The notes: generated by a model not told the origin, from the sequence alone. Shown: positions 9,053 to 18,061, numbered from the stretch's first letter. The stretch is 45,716 nucleotides of DNA from Deltaproteobacteria bacterium (GCA_027004715.1 JALTHG010000089.1:1-45716); one strand, 5' to 3'. A program made the numbers and translations.

Positions 9053-10192
9053 TCAATTTTGGACAAGATATGCCTCTGCAGCGGCCACGCCCTTTCCAGG
9101 CTCTACAGGATAACCGAGCCGATTGAGCACCCTTTCTAATGCAGCCAGGGCGATAAGCATATCCCATTCATCCAGGTATCCCATGTGGGAGATACGAAAG
9201 ATCTTGCCCCTGGCCTGTGCCTGACCACCTGCAATGGTAATACCATACTCCTCTCTAAGGAGCTTCACCACGTCCTGAGCATCTATTCCCTCTGGGGCCT
9301 TAACGGCCGTGACAGACTCAGAGGGTGCCTTAGAAAATAGCTCCAGCCCCATGGCAGTTATCCCTGCCTTCGTGGCCTCTGAGAGCCGTCTGTGGTGTGC
9401 ATAGAGAGCGGGAAGGCCTGTCTTAATTATCTTATTGAGTACCTCTCTCAAGCCAATTATCAGGGAAACTGCAGGGGTAAAGGCCGTAGTCTGTCTTGCA
9501 ATGGCCTTTCGTTCTCTCAAAAAGTCAAAGTAATATCGCGGCAGCCGGGCCTCCTGTGCAAACTTCCATGCCTTTTCGCTGACACTCACAAATGCCAGGC
9601 CAGGAGGTAGAGAAAGGGCCTTCTGGGAGCCTGTTACTACTACATCCAGGCCCCAGTCGTCTGTCTTAAGTTCATAGACCCCAAGTGCACTTATGGCATC
9701 CACTACCAATACCGTATTCGGCCTCTCTTTCAGCATTATCCCCAATTCCCTTACTGGATGTTTGACCCCAGTCGATGTCTCATGGGCCTGTACAAACACT
9801 GCCTTGACATCTGGGTTGTCATCCAGGGCCTTCTTGACCTCCTGTGGGTCCACGGCCTCTCCCCAGGTAACCTCCAGATTGATGGCCTCTACTTTATAGG
9901 CATTACAGAGCTCAGACCAACGTTCGCCAAATTTGCCCCCTCGGACTACTATGGCCTTATCTCCAGGGGATAAGAGATTGACGACCGAGGCCTCCATACC
10001 CCCGGTGCCAGAAGATGCCAGAATCAAGACATCATTTCTTGTCTGATATAGATATTTAAGGCCCTCTCGGACCTCAGTAAGAATAGCTGAAAACTCTGGT
10101 GAACGATGGTGAATAACAGGCCTTGACATTTCTGCAAGGACTTCTGGATCAACGGTCACAGGACCTGGAGCCATGAGGTAAGATTTATCCAT
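9053..10192 (-). CDS. Class V PLP aminotransferase (alanine-glyoxylate / serine-pyruvate type)
   Basis: Fold-type I PLP enzyme of 379 aa. The start MDKSYLMAPGPVTVDPEVL and the substrate-loop region RPVIHHRSPEF are typical of the alanine-glyoxylate/serine-pyruvate aminotransferase group. SSGTGGMEASVVNLL forms the cofactor phosphate site and VVTGSQKALSLPPG carries the PLP lysine. It is cotranscribed with serA, 71 nt upstream of it. No classical SerC is in the window. In several anaerobes and archaea a member of this group serves as phosphoserine transaminase, so that role is likely here, but this is inference from context. A glyoxylate-alanine or serine-glyoxylate enzyme is the alternative. Confidence 0.85.
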   Translation of the reverse strand: MDKSYLMAPGPVTVDPEVLAEMSRPVIHHRSPEFSAILTEVREGLKYLYQTRNDVLILASSGTGGMEASVVNLLSPGDKAIVVRGGKFGERWSELCNAYKVEAINLEVTWGEAVDPQEVKKALDDNPDVKAVFVQAHETSTGVKHPVRELGIMLKERPNTVLVVDAISALGVYELKTDDWGLDVVVTGSQKALSLPPGLAFVSVSEKAWKFAQEARLPRYYFDFLRERKAIARQTTAFTPAVSLIIGLREVLNKIIKTGLPALYAHHRRLSEATKAGITAMGLELFSKAPSESVTAVKAPEGIDAQDVVKLLREEYGITIAGGQAQARGKIFRISHMGYLDEWDMLIALAALERVLNRLGYPVEPGKGVAAAEAYLVQN

Positions 10193-10284
10193 TATTTCCT
10201 TCCTTTATCTTTGATTAGTAGCTGGTTTTGGTAACCGATTACAGGCTGCTTCTTTTTTTCAACATGCTCTTCCTACAGAGCTAA

Positions 10285-10334
10285 CCCCCTCACCCTGCCC
10301 TCTCCCCCAGGGGAGAGGGTTTGGGCGAGGGGGG
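10285..10334. repeat. REP-type hairpin (CCCTCACCCTGCCCTCTCCC type)
   Basis: CCCTCTCCCC and GGGGAGAGGG form a perfect 10-bp stem around CA, enclosed by CCCCCTCACCC against GGGCGAGGGGG with one A-C mismatch. This long palindrome resembles the widespread intergenic CCCTCACCC...GGGCGAGGG repeats seen in many bacterial genomes. It lies between the aminotransferase start and tRNA-Arg. Confidence 0.7.
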
Positions 10335-10349
10335 ACACTGTATTGCCAG

Positions 10350-10370
10350 AACTTATTGAGAAGTTACAAA
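10350..10370 (+). repeat. AACTTATTGAGAAGTT motif, copy 1
   Basis: AACTTATTGAGAAGTTACAA is a short imperfect palindrome (AACTT ... AAGTT). Related sequences occur at 14978 and 20527, and on the opposite strand at 14802. All are intergenic. Confidence 0.45.
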
Positions 10371-10473
10371 GTATATATTTGACAGCATTTAATCTGAATT
10401 GACAAGCCCTAAATAGCAAATTAAGTTTATTTGAATTGACTAATTACATAATTGTGTTATTTGGATAGGGAGA

Positions 10474-10550
10474 GGGCGATTAGCTCAGTTGGATAGAGCA
10501 TTGGCCTCCGGAGCCAAAGGCCGGGCGTTCGAGTCGCCCATCGCCCGCCA
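10474..10550 (+). tRNA. tRNA-Arg (anticodon CCG)
   Basis: A full cloverleaf can be drawn. Acceptor GGGCGAT pairs with ATCGCCC. The D arm is GCTC/GAGC. The anticodon arm TTGGC-CTCCGGA-GCCAA gives anticodon CCG (codon CGG). The T arm is GGGCG-TTCGAGT-CGCCC, the discriminator is G, and CCA is encoded. rpsU follows 80 bp downstream. Confidence 0.96.
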
Positions 10551-10630
10551 GATCTCTTTAGACCTGGCTATTGCCATATGAATGAAGATACAAGAAAAAC
10601 TAACTTAAAGATAGGGAAGGGGGGATACTT

Positions 10631-10822
10631 TTGACGATTGTGGTAGAAGTCCAGGACAACCTGGAAAAGGCCCTCAGGGTCCTCAAGAAAAAGATGCAGC
10701 TTGACGGACTCCAACGAGAGCTCAAAAATCGTCGCTTCTACGAGAAACCAAGTGTAAAAAAACGCCGCAAGATGCAAGAGGCCGAGCGTAGACGTCGTAA
10801 GGCCCAACGCAGGCGAAGATAA
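10631..10822 (+). CDS. rpsU: 30S ribosomal protein S21
   Basis: Small basic ribosomal protein, 63 aa, ending in an arginine- and lysine-rich tail (RRRRKAQRRRR). The pattern VVEVQDNLEKALRVLKKKMQLDGL...LKNRRFYEKPSVKKRRK is diagnostic of bS21. The start is TTG at 10631, supported by a strong purine-rich run GGGAAGGGGGG just upstream. It appears to be a single gene between tRNA-Arg and an 11-bp hairpin downstream. Confidence 0.93.
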   Translation: MTIVVEVQDNLEKALRVLKKKMQLDGLQRELKNRRFYEKPSVKKRRKMQEAERRRRKAQRRRR

Positions 10823-10830
10823 CTCTGTAA

Positions 10831-10855
10831 TAAGGGGAGCCTCTGGCTCCCCTTA
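10831..10855 (+). terminator. Hairpin after rpsU
   Basis: TAAGGGGAGCC-TCT-GGCTCCCCTTA is a perfect 11-bp stem with a 3-nt loop, 8 nt after the rpsU stop. There is no T tract after it on the + strand, and on the - strand it lies past the end of prmC. It may act as a bidirectional terminator or an mRNA-stabilising hairpin. Confidence 0.55.
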
Positions 10856-10860
10856 CATTC

Positions 10861-10885
10861 CCCTGGCAGGGATGTGAACGGTCAC
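10861..10885 (-). repeat. GTAACNGTTCACATCCC-family repeat (short copy)
   Basis: The reverse complement reads GTGACCGTTCACATCCCTGCCAGGG, matching the shared end of the interspersed family. It lies between the convergent rpsU and prmC ends. Confidence 0.6.
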
Positions 10886-10889
10886 TCAC

Positions 10890-11759
10890 CTACTTACCCT
10901 GTATCACCAAGACCCTGTCTCTCCCAGACAGGTCCTTTTTTATTTCTATATATCTGTATCTGTCAGTATCTAAGGCCACTTTATAGGCCCTTCTTCCTTG
11001 ATCCCATCCAATTTCGCAGACAAACCATGCCCCCTTACGGAGTATTCCAGACACTGTCTTGATGAGCCTGCTGACTTCTTTCAGGCCATCTCTTCCTGCA
11101 AAGAGTGCCTGTTTTGGCTCATAATCCAATATCTCTCTAGCCATGAAGTCTCTATCTCTATAGGCCACATAGGGAGGATTACTGACGACCAGATCAAACC
11201 CCAGGGCAACCTCAGGCAATCTAAATGCACATACCCAGTCTGCCTGTACCATGTATATCCTTGAGCTTACTCCCAGTCTCTCTGCATTCTGGCGTGCCAC
11301 GATCAGGGCATTAAACGACCTGTCTGTTGCCACTACAGTGGCTCCATGGACCTCATGGGCGAGCGTTATTGCCAGGACACCGCACCCAGTACCCAGATCT
11401 GCTATAAATGGCCTTGTCCATCCCTCATCTTCTATTATGGAAAGGGCCGTCTCTACTACTAGCTCGGTCTCAGGCCTGGGGATCAAGGTGTCCCTATTCA
11501 CTATAAAAGGAAGAGACCAGAATTCCCTTTGACCCAATATATAGCCACTAGGTTCATGCATGGCCCTCCGTGCAACAAGGGCCATAAAGTCCCTGATCAA
11601 GGAGTCCTCAAGGCACAGATCTGAATGGAGATAGATCCAAGACCTCTGCCTCTTTAAGAGGTGGGCCAGCAATACCTCTGCCTCCAGCCGTGGATCTTCT
11701 ATGTGGGCCATGGTGAGCATCCTTGATGCAGACTCTAGGGCCCTGGCTATAGTCGTCAT
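10890..11759 (-). CDS. prmC: Release factor glutamine N5-methyltransferase PrmC
   Basis: SAM-dependent methyltransferase that methylates the GGQ glutamine of peptide release factors. The 289-aa protein has the PrmC N-terminal helical domain ([18 protein letters not shown]), then FIPRPETE-like [14 protein letters not shown], the SAM motif [16 protein letters not shown] and the diagnostic catalytic NPPY motif ([14 protein letters not shown]). Its start overlaps the stop of prfA, which encodes its substrate, by ATGA, so the two are translationally coupled. The prfA-prmC pair is widely conserved, so the function is secure. Confidence 0.95.
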   Translation of the reverse strand: MTTIARALESASRMLTMAHIEDPRLEAEVLLAHLLKRQRSWIYLHSDLCLEDSLIRDFMALVARRAMHEPSGYILGQREFWSLPFIVNRDTLIPRPETELVVETALSIIEDEGWTRPFIADLGTGCGVLAITLAHEVHGATVVATDRSFNALIVARQNAERLGVSSRIYMVQADWVCAFRLPEVALGFDLVVSNPPYVAYRDRDFMAREILDYEPKQALFAGRDGLKEVSRLIKTVSGILRKGAWFVCEIGWDQGRRAYKVALDTDRYRYIEIKKDLSGRDRVLVIQGK

Positions 11760-12820
11760 GCACCCTGGGCCATGCTCTGGGCCTGATAATAGGTACCTAA
11801 GGCCTCTATGATCTCGTCTATATCACCATCCATTATGGATTCAAGACGATACAGGGTGAGACCTATGCGGTGATCAGTTAATCTCCCCTGGGGGAAATTA
11901 TAGGTACGGATACGCCCACTTCGGTCCCCTGTACCTACCATACCCCGGCGTTCTTCTGAGACCTGGGATTCCTGCTCTCTACGTTTCATATCTAAGAGAC
12001 GTGCATACAGTACCTTCATGGCCTTGGCCTTGTTCTTGTGCTGCGATCGCTCATCTTGACACTGTACGACCATACCAGTCGGTATATGGGTGATACGTAC
12101 AGCAGAGCTTGTCTTGTTGACGTGTTGTCCCCCTGCACCTGATGAACGATATACATCGATGCGGAGCTCATCTGGGTCAATGTCTATATCTACCTCACTT
12201 GCCTCTGGGAGTACGGCTACAGTGACAGCAGAGGTATGTATGCGTCCTTGGGCCTCTGTATCTGGTACCCTCTGGACCCTGTGGGTACCACATTCATATT
12301 TAAGATGGCTGTAGACCCTATTGCCTGAGATGAGCGCTATGATTTCTTTGAATCCACCAATCCCTGTACAGTGTGCACTCAGCACCTCTACCTTCCAGTT
12401 TTTACGCTCTGCATAGCGGCTATACATGCGAAAGAGGTCTGCTGCGAAGAGTGCGGCCTCGTCTCCCCCTATGCCTGCCCTGATCTCTAAGATCACATTC
12501 TTTTTATCATTGGGGTCTCTAGGTAGGAGCATGGACTTAATCCGTTTCTCAAGTCTCTGCTTTTTGACTTCCAGTTCTCTCTGTTCTGAGCGTGCAAGTT
12601 GCTGGACCTCTGGATCAGGGTCCTCGAGCAGTCCTCTATCCTCATCAATCTGCCTGAGCAGCTCACGATACTGACGGTAGGCCGAGACGATCTTATTCAG
12701 ATCAGCATGCTCTTTCGCAACTCTCTGATACTTTTTTGGGTCCCTTATCAGATCAGGATTGCTGAGTTCTCTCTCTAGGACCTGGTATCTATTTTCTAAG
12801 TCTTGAAGTTTGGCTAACAT
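11756..12820 (-). CDS. prfA: Peptide chain release factor 1
   Basis: Recognises UAA and UAG stop codons and triggers peptide release. The 354-aa length is standard. The GGQ loop [20 protein letters not shown] (class I RF) and [24 protein letters not shown] are clear. The stop-codon-reading tripeptide region reads [15 protein letters not shown], so the RF1 PxT motif is PDT where E. coli has PAT; the SPF motif of RF2 is absent. The gene sits in a rho-rpmE-prfA-prmC order common in bacteria and overlaps prmC. Confidence 0.96.
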   Translation of the reverse strand: MLAKLQDLENRYQVLERELSNPDLIRDPKKYQRVAKEHADLNKIVSAYRQYRELLRQIDEDRGLLEDPDPEVQQLARSEQRELEVKKQRLEKRIKSMLLPRDPNDKKNVILEIRAGIGGDEAALFAADLFRMYSRYAERKNWKVEVLSAHCTGIGGFKEIIALISGNRVYSHLKYECGTHRVQRVPDTEAQGRIHTSAVTVAVLPEASEVDIDIDPDELRIDVYRSSGAGGQHVNKTSSAVRITHIPTGMVVQCQDERSQHKNKAKAMKVLYARLLDMKRREQESQVSEERRGMVGTGDRSGRIRTYNFPQGRLTDHRIGLTLYRLESIMDGDIDEIIEALGTYYQAQSMAQGA

Positions 12821-12858
12821 CTCTATACAGCAGGAAGCAAAAAATTGTTATAAATTTA

Positions 12859-12928
12859 CCCCTCCTGGCCGTCAGGTTTCAGGGGCAGCCTGATGCACAG
12901 AATCAGGCACTCTGCCTGTCAATCCGCA
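12859..12928 (+). repeat. Internal segment of the GTTCACATCCC repeat family
   Basis: CCCCTCCTGGCC is followed by GGTTTCAGGGGCAGCCTGATGCACAGAATCAGGCACTCTGCCTGTCAATCCGCA. This matches the central part of the complete element at 26525-26691 closely (GATGCACAAAATCAGACACTTTGCCCGTTAATCCGCA). It sits between rpmE and prfA, inside the probable operon. Confidence 0.65.
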
Positions 12929-12932
12929 AAGA

Positions 12933-13145
12933 TCAAGATTCTTCTGGTTTATTGCCGTACTTGCGGTAGAACTTTTCTACCCTTCCTGCTGTGTCTACAA
13001 GCTTCTGCTTCCCAGTAAAAAATGGGTGACACTTAGAGCATATCTCCACCTTGATCTCTTTTTTGGTTGAACCCACTTCAAATTCATTGCCACAGGCACA
13101 CTTGACTTTGGCCCTATAATACTTTGGGTGAATATCTTTTTTCAT
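12933..13145 (-). CDS. rpmE: 50S ribosomal protein L31 (zinc-binding form)
   Basis: Large-subunit protein bL31, 70 aa. [10 protein letters not shown] at the N-terminus and [29 protein letters not shown] are family signatures. The cysteine set C16/C18 and C37/C40 ([15 protein letters not shown]) marks the zinc-containing paralog rather than the zinc-free YkgM type. It is located between rho and prfA on the same strand, with a gap of about 110 nt to prfA that contains a repeat. Confidence 0.96.
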   Translation of the reverse strand: MKKDIHPKYYRAKVKCACGNEFEVGSTKKEIKVEICSKCHPFFTGKQKLVDTAGRVEKFYRKYGNKPEES

Positions 13146-13176
13146 CTTTGACCTCTCTATAGGTTACACTTAATCT

Positions 13177-13201
13177 TGCTGAAGGCCTGATGCAGCAAGG
13201 G
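13177..13201 (-). promoter_or_regulatory. Small hairpin between rho and rpmE
   Basis: CTTGCTG and CAGCAAG form a 7-bp stem in the 124-nt gap between rho and rpmE. There is no T tract after it. It could be an attenuator, a processing site or chance. Confidence 0.25.
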
Positions 13202-13269
13202 TCTCCGGATGGCTGTAGGGGTAAGAAGCGTAAATCATTGATCTTTTCAGTATTGAACCCTTAAAGTGA

Positions 13270-14565
13270 TCATCTATTCATAGATGCCAAAAACTCAGCA
13301 TTATTTTCTGTCTTCTGCATCTTGTCAAGCAGGAATTCCATACTATCTACAGGATTTAAGGGGGAGAGGAGCTTCCGCAAGATCCAGACCCTGTTCAATA
13401 CGTCCTCAGGCAGTAGCAATTCCTCCTTTCTTGTGCCAGAGTGATTGATGTCAATGGAAGGAAAGATACGCCTATCAGTCAACTTTCTGTCCAGGTGTAT
13501 TTCCATGTTTCCAGTGCCTTTGAATTCCTCGAATATAACCTCGTCCATCCTGCTCCCTGTATCTATCAGGGCAGTAGCTATTATAGTGAGACTGCCTCCC
13601 TCCTCTATATTTCTGGCGGCTCCAAAAAAGCGTTTGGGTTTGTGGAGGGCATTGGAATCTACACCTCCAGAGAGAATCTTCCCGCTTGGGGGGACTATAG
13701 TATTATAGGCCCTGGCAAGTCTGGTGATACTGTCCAGGAGTACCACTACGTCCCGTTTGTGTTCTACCAGGCGCTTTGCCTTTTCGATTACCATCTTAGA
13801 TACCTGTATATGGCGCTGAGGTGGTTCATCAAATGTAGAACTCACCACCTCGGCCTTTACAGAGCGCTGCATATCCGTGACCTCTTCAGGTCTCTCATCT
13901 ATAAGCAGGACTATTAATATCACCTCAGGGTGATTCCTTGAGATGCTGTTGGCAATATTCTGGAGCAACATGGTCTTGCCTGTACGGGGAGGTGCAACTA
14001 TAAGCCCCCTTTGCCCTTTACCAATAGGGGTAAGGAGATCCATGATCCTTGCAGAATAGTTATCTGAATCGGTCTCCAATCTGAATCGTTCATTAGGATA
14101 GAGAGGAGTAAGGTTATCGAATAGTATCTTATCAGAGGATGCCTCTGGGGGATCAAAGTTTAGAGACTTTACCTTCAGCAGGGCAAAGTACCTCTCTCCT
14201 TCCTTTGGGGGGCGGATGCGGCCAGAGATGGTATCACCAGTCCTCAGGCCAAAACGTCTGATCTGCGAAGGAGACACATATGTATCGTCTGGACCTGGCA
14301 AATAATTATAGTCTGGGCTGCGAAGGAATCCAAATCCGTCCTGCAATACCTCCAATACACCTTCGCCATAGACAATGCCGTTATATGCCTTAAGTATGGC
14401 AAATATGAGCTCTTGCCTGCGCATTGCAGAAGGAGATTCTATGCCAAGCTCCTTGGCTACCTTGTAGAGTTCAGATATACTCTTTATTTTGATATCTCTT
14501 AAATTTATGATCTTGAGATCATCGTCATTATTTTTTGTCTTGTTCAATTCTTTATCTTCCTTCAT
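13270..14565 (-). CDS. rho: Transcription termination factor Rho
   Basis: Hexameric RNA helicase that ends transcription. The 431-aa protein starts with a short lysine/asparagine-rich stretch, then the Rho N domain ([13 protein letters not shown]...[10 protein letters not shown]). The OSB RNA-binding domain follows with GFGFLRS (RNP1-like), then the ATPase domain with Walker [13 protein letters not shown], Walker [17 protein letters not shown], the Q-loop region [26 protein letters not shown] and the R-loop [12 protein letters not shown]. Length and order are normal, without the long N-terminal insertion of actinobacterial Rho. It leads the rho-rpmE-prfA-prmC run. Confidence 0.96.
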   Translation of the reverse strand: MKEDKELNKTKNNDDDLKIINLRDIKIKSISELYKVAKELGIESPSAMRRQELIFAILKAYNGIVYGEGVLEVLQDGFGFLRSPDYNYLPGPDDTYVSPSQIRRFGLRTGDTISGRIRPPKEGERYFALLKVKSLNFDPPEASSDKILFDNLTPLYPNERFRLETDSDNYSARIMDLLTPIGKGQRGLIVAPPRTGKTMLLQNIANSISRNHPEVILIVLLIDERPEEVTDMQRSVKAEVVSSTFDEPPQRHIQVSKMVIEKAKRLVEHKRDVVVLLDSITRLARAYNTIVPPSGKILSGGVDSNALHKPKRFFGAARNIEEGGSLTIIATALIDTGSRMDEVIFEEFKGTGNMEIHLDRKLTDRRIFPSIDINHSGTRKEELLLPEDVLNRVWILRKLLSPLNPVDSMEFLLDKMQKTENNAEFLASMNR

Positions 14566-14801
14566 TTTTTTTGAATATAGGGTCTCTTTTGATAGAAGAT
14601 CACTATACTATAAAGAGAATAAATCCCTGGAATAATAAGCCAGAATACATGTCCTCAGAAACTCACCAAAGAGATGCACAACTCAAGTTTTAACTTAGGG
14701 AAAACCTACTGAACAGGGAGAAATGAGAGATTATCCCAGATTTATATAATAATATCAAGAAATCTTTATAAAGATATCCAGCGATTGAAAACAATAAGAG
14801 C

Positions 14802-14817
14802 AAATTCTCAATAAGTT
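14802..14817 (-). repeat. AACTTATTGAG motif, copy 2 (inverted)
   Basis: The reverse complement reads AACTTATTGAGAATTT, matching 13-14 bases of the motif at 10350. It lies 161 bp from a second, oppositely oriented copy at 14978. Confidence 0.4.
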
Positions 14818-14874
14818 AGACCGAGACAGACAAAGGATCTTCCAAGACATCTGCCAGGAATAGATATGCTAATG

Positions 14875-14969
14875 CCCCCTCCTGTTGGAACCTTTAGTCG
14901 CCGATCACAGGTTATGCTCCTGAGACCCTGAAAAGGGCCACCACTGACCAGGGGGATGTGAACACTTAC
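14875..14969 (-). repeat. GTTCACATCCC-family element, short complete form
   Basis: On the - strand it reads GTAAGTGTTCACATCCCCC-TGGTCAGTGGTGGCCCTTTTCAGGG... and ends ...CTAAAGGTTCCAACAGGAGGGGG. It thus has both ends of the complete element at 26525-26691 but lacks most of the middle. It is about 95 bp. Confidence 0.65.
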
Positions 14970-14977
14970 ACGGCTCT

Positions 14978-14995
14978 GACCTATTGAGAAGTCAC
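14978..14995 (+). repeat. AACTTATTGAG motif, copy 3
   Basis: GACCTATTGAGAAGTCAC keeps the palindromic layout of the motif with compensating changes in the arms (GACCT/AAGTC against AACTT/AAGTT), suggesting that pairing may matter. Confidence 0.4.
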
Positions 14996-15081
14996 TAATA
15001 AGGTACTTCGATAACTAACACAAATATTATAGTCATATAATAGTGAGTTTGTCAATATAACTATCAAGTTGTAATCTAAGA

Positions 15082-15120
15082 GTTCACATCCCTCCTGTTG
15101 AGACGTTTACGCGCCGGCCC
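15082..15120 (+). repeat. GTTCACATCCC-family right end
   Basis: GTTCACATCCCTCCTGTTGAGACGTTTACGCGCCGGCCC matches the reverse complement of the right end of the 26525-26691 element (GTTCAACCCCCTCCTGTTGAACCGTTTACGTCGCTGGCC). Confidence 0.6.
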
Positions 15121-15147
15121 TGTTTCTGGAATGGAAGAGAGACAACC

Positions 15148-16290
15148 TTATTCAAGGCGCTTCTTCATATGTCTCTTCACAACTATAAATAGGAAGAGAG
15201 ACATTACTATAAGTGCCAGAGAATTGTAGATGACTATCGGCCACACATCTCCTGCAAGGAAGACAGTCTGTAATATATCTACAAAATACCGCGCAGCTAT
15301 CAGATAGGTCAAGACCTGGATCGCTGCTGGCATGGACTTTATTTCAAATATGAAACCTGAGAGGATAAATGCCGGCAAAAACGTAACTATCATGGCTATC
15401 TGTCCTGCCACAAACTGGGTCTTTGCCATCACTGAGATGAGAAGTCCCATGGCAAGAGCAGTCAGCAGGAAGAGTGAAGACCCTATAAAGAGGACCCATA
15501 AAGAGCCCCTTAGAGGCACATGGAATAGCCATATGGCCATGATTACAGACAGGGCCATCCCCCCCATCCCCAATACAAAATAAGGGATCACCTTACCCAA
15601 GATTATCTCTCTCACATTTACAGGTGTAACCATGAGGGCCTCCATGGTGCCTCTCTCCCACTCTCTGGCCACCACCATGGCAGTGAGCATGGCCCCGATA
15701 AGGGTCATTATCACGGCTATCAGGCCAGGCACCAGGAAATTCCTGCTGCGCATCTGGGCATTAAACCATATCCGATGTTCTACATTTACTGGGATAAGGA
15801 GTGACCTGCCCCCTTCAATTGATGCCTGCTCAATCCATTTGATCCAGACCCCTTGCATATATCCCTCTATTATCCTGGCCTGATTGGCATCTACCCCATT
15901 TACTATGACCCCTATAGGTGCATTCCCTGTACTGAGCATCTGCCTTCCAAAATTTCCTCTGATCCAGACTATTCCGTCTACATCCCTCTTCATCAGAGAT
16001 CTTTCTGCCTCTTGTATACTGGTCATAATCACTGGAGAGAAATATCTTGAGTGTCTGAGCCCGGCCACAAAGTCTGAGGTCTCCCTGGTCTGATGTTCCA
16101 CTACTACAGCTATAGGGACATACTCGGCATCGAGAGACACCCCATATCCAAAGATAAAGAGCAGTACTATGGGAAGCACAAAGGCAATGGCTATGCTGGA
16201 TGGGTCCCTTATTATCTGATAGCCCTCTTTACAGATAAGCCCCTTGAGCCGCATAGATCCCTTGCCTCTATGGAGATCCTGGCCATTCAT
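15148..16290 (-). CDS. ABC-2 type export permease (YbhR/YbhS-like)
   Basis: Integral inner-membrane permease, 380 aa. The topology is typical of ABC-2 exporters of the YhhJ/YbhS kind: one N-terminal membrane segment (IAIAFVLPIVLLFIFGYGV), a large periplasmic domain of about 130 residues, then five hydrophobic segments with the conserved REWERGTMEALMVTPV motif that couples to the ATPase. The start overlaps the ATPase stop by ATGA. It is the only permease of the four-gene set; E. coli uses two (YbhS and YbhR), so a homodimer is likely. The substrate is unknown; drugs or hydrophobic compounds are possible by family. Confidence 0.88.
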   Translation of the reverse strand: MNGQDLHRGKGSMRLKGLICKEGYQIIRDPSSIAIAFVLPIVLLFIFGYGVSLDAEYVPIAVVVEHQTRETSDFVAGLRHSRYFSPVIMTSIQEAERSLMKRDVDGIVWIRGNFGRQMLSTGNAPIGVIVNGVDANQARIIEGYMQGVWIKWIEQASIEGGRSLLIPVNVEHRIWFNAQMRSRNFLVPGLIAVIMTLIGAMLTAMVVAREWERGTMEALMVTPVNVREIILGKVIPYFVLGMGGMALSVIMAIWLFHVPLRGSLWVLFIGSSLFLLTALAMGLLISVMAKTQFVAGQIAMIVTFLPAFILSGFIFEIKSMPAAIQVLTYLIAARYFVDILQTVFLAGDVWPIVIYNSLALIVMSLFLFIVVKRHMKKRLE

Positions 16291-18056
16291 ATAGGCTTAC
16301 TCCTGTTATCGTGGTGTTCGATCATGGCTATAAAGACGTCTTCCATGCTGGGCTCGGGTTCCTGAGGTGTGCGAAACGGGGCCTTCATCTCTTCAGGGGT
16401 CCCTTGTCCCAGTATCTCTCCCTGGGCCATGATAACCAGCCTGTCACAGTACTCTGCCTCCTCCATAAAGTGAGTGGTCACCAGTACGGTCACACCTGCA
16501 TCTGACAGTATGTTTATCCTGTTCCAGAATTCCCTTCTGGCAATAGGGTCTATCCCAGAGGTAGGTTCGTCCAAAAACAGGATCTCTGGTTCATGTATAA
16601 GGGCCACTGCAAGGGCCAGGCGCTGTTTATACCCGAGCGGCAGGTCCCCGCTTGTCATATTTGCCAGATGGGTCATCTCAAAGGACTCTATGGCCCATTC
16701 TATGCGTCTCTTTTGGCGTCTGCCCTTCAGACCATAGATACTGCTGAAGAACTGCAGGTTTTGAAGCACTGTCAGACCTCTATATAGAGAAAATTTCTGG
16801 GCCATGTAGCCTATATTTGCCCTGGCCTGGGCCCCTGCGACCCGCAGGTCACTGCCTGCCACCTCGATTCTGCCCCCTGAGGCAGGAAGCAGGCCACAGA
16901 GCATACGAAAGGTAGTAGACTTGCCAGCACCGTTTGCACCGAGGAGGCCAAATATCTCGCCGCGCCTGACGCGGAAGTCTATCCCCTTTACTGCATAAAA
17001 ATCCCCAAAACGGCGCTTCAGGTCCTCAACTACAATGACATCCCCATCCCTAATGCCCACTGGAGAGCTGATAAAGTCCTCTCTCACTGGAAGCACTGGC
17101 CTTCTGTCTGCTGTACATCTCTTGAGTATATAGATAAAGGCATCCTCAAATCTGGGGGGGGCTGCCTGGACAGACAGGCCTGCACCATCCCCAAAGAGCG
17201 ACTCTATCTCCTCAGGAGATTGAGGCCTGTCTGTCACCAGTCTTACCCTGTTCCCGAGGACAATACAGTCGACTACCCCTGGCATTGTGCTTATGCGCTG
17301 TTGAAGTCTGCGTCCCTTCTCTGTCTCTGAGGTCAGCATAAAGGTCTGATCCTTGAGGTCATTGTAGAATCGAGATGGGGCATCCTGTCCTAAAATGCGT
17401 CCCTCATGCATCAGGATAACCTCCTGGCACCTCTCGGCCTCATCCAGATATGCAGTGCTCAAAAGCACGCTCATGCCTTCCTCCTGGACCAGCCTGTAGA
17501 TGATTGTCCAGAGTTCGCGCCTTGATATTGGATCTACTCCTACTGTAGGTTCATCCAGGAGAAGGAACTCAGGGGGCCTCACAAGGGTACAGGCAAGGCC
17601 AAGCTTCTGCTTCATCCCCCCTGAGAGCCTCTTTGCAAGCCTCCTGGTAAAGGGCGCAAGCATGGTCATCTTCAGGAGTTCTGCATATCGTCTGGGACGC
17701 CTGGCCTCTGGCACTCCCTGCAGGTCGGCATACAGGTCCAGATTTTCCTGGACCGTGAGGTCTTCATAGAGACCAAAGCGCTGGGGCATGTATCCTATAG
17801 AGGCCTGGACTGACAAGGGGTCCTTAAGTACATCTATATCGAGGACATGGACATCTCCCTTGTCAGGCACAAGTAGTCCTGCAACTATGCGCATGAGGGT
17901 GGTCTTGCCTGCGCCATCAGGACCAATGAGGCCTGTAACTACTCCCCGTCTGACCCTGAGGCTGATCTCTTCCAGTGCAGTCCTTTTCTGTCTTCTGGAC
18001 TGGAAAGACTTTGTGACTCCTTCCATAACGAGCACATAGCCTGCCTTTTGGGCCAT
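16287..18056 (-). CDS. ABC transporter protein with two ATPase domains (YbhF-like)
   Basis: A 589-aa cytoplasmic protein made of two fused nucleotide-binding domains. Domain 1 (about 1-310) has Walker A GPDGAGKTTLM, signature LSGGMKQKLGL and Walker B LLLDEPTVGVDP. Domain 2 (about 320-589) has Walker A GANGAGKSTTFR, a degenerate signature LPLGYKQRLAL, and FLDEPTSGIDP. Both Walker sets are intact, so both sites could bind ATP, with the second signature weaker. It is 5 nt downstream of the HlyD-type gene and overlaps the permease. Architecture and neighbours match the E. coli YbhGFSR efflux operon. The exported substrate cannot be inferred. Confidence 0.9.
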   Translation of the reverse strand: MAQKAGYVLVMEGVTKSFQSRRQKRTALEEISLRVRRGVVTGLIGPDGAGKTTLMRIVAGLLVPDKGDVHVLDIDVLKDPLSVQASIGYMPQRFGLYEDLTVQENLDLYADLQGVPEARRPRRYAELLKMTMLAPFTRRLAKRLSGGMKQKLGLACTLVRPPEFLLLDEPTVGVDPISRRELWTIIYRLVQEEGMSVLLSTAYLDEAERCQEVILMHEGRILGQDAPSRFYNDLKDQTFMLTSETEKGRRLQQRISTMPGVVDCIVLGNRVRLVTDRPQSPEEIESLFGDGAGLSVQAAPPRFEDAFIYILKRCTADRRPVLPVREDFISSPVGIRDGDVIVVEDLKRRFGDFYAVKGIDFRVRRGEIFGLLGANGAGKSTTFRMLCGLLPASGGRIEVAGSDLRVAGAQARANIGYMAQKFSLYRGLTVLQNLQFFSSIYGLKGRRQKRRIEWAIESFEMTHLANMTSGDLPLGYKQRLALAVALIHEPEILFLDEPTSGIDPIARREFWNRINILSDAGVTVLVTTHFMEEAEYCDRLVIMAQGEILGQGTPEEMKAPFRTPQEPEPSMEDVFIAMIEHHDNRSKPI

Positions 18057-18061
18057 ATCAC

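Larger units (their letters stand above)
14566..15147. other. Gene-free, repeat-rich stretch between rho and the ABC permease
   Basis: No credible coding frame was found. The rho promoter must lie in the left part. The segment contains an AACTTATTGAG motif on the - strand (14802-14817), a GTTCACATCCC-family copy (14875-14969), another AACTTATTGAG motif (14978-14995) and a further family end at 15082-15120. It looks like an accumulation site of short interspersed repeats. Confidence 0.6.

Noticed and set aside
10399-10464. Promoter for tRNA-Arg
   Set aside because: TTGACA and TTGACT occur at 10399 and 10436, but no acceptable -10 lies at proper spacing, so no feature was called.
11756-12820. 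PDT instead of PAT in RF1 as a recoding signal
   Set aside because: The RF1 PxT pattern tolerates the middle residue, and the rest of the factor is standard; no evidence for a changed stop code apart from UGA as Sec in selD.
13441-13917. 158-aa ORF on + strand
   Set aside because: It is a shadow of rho in another frame, without family resemblance or ribosome-binding site.
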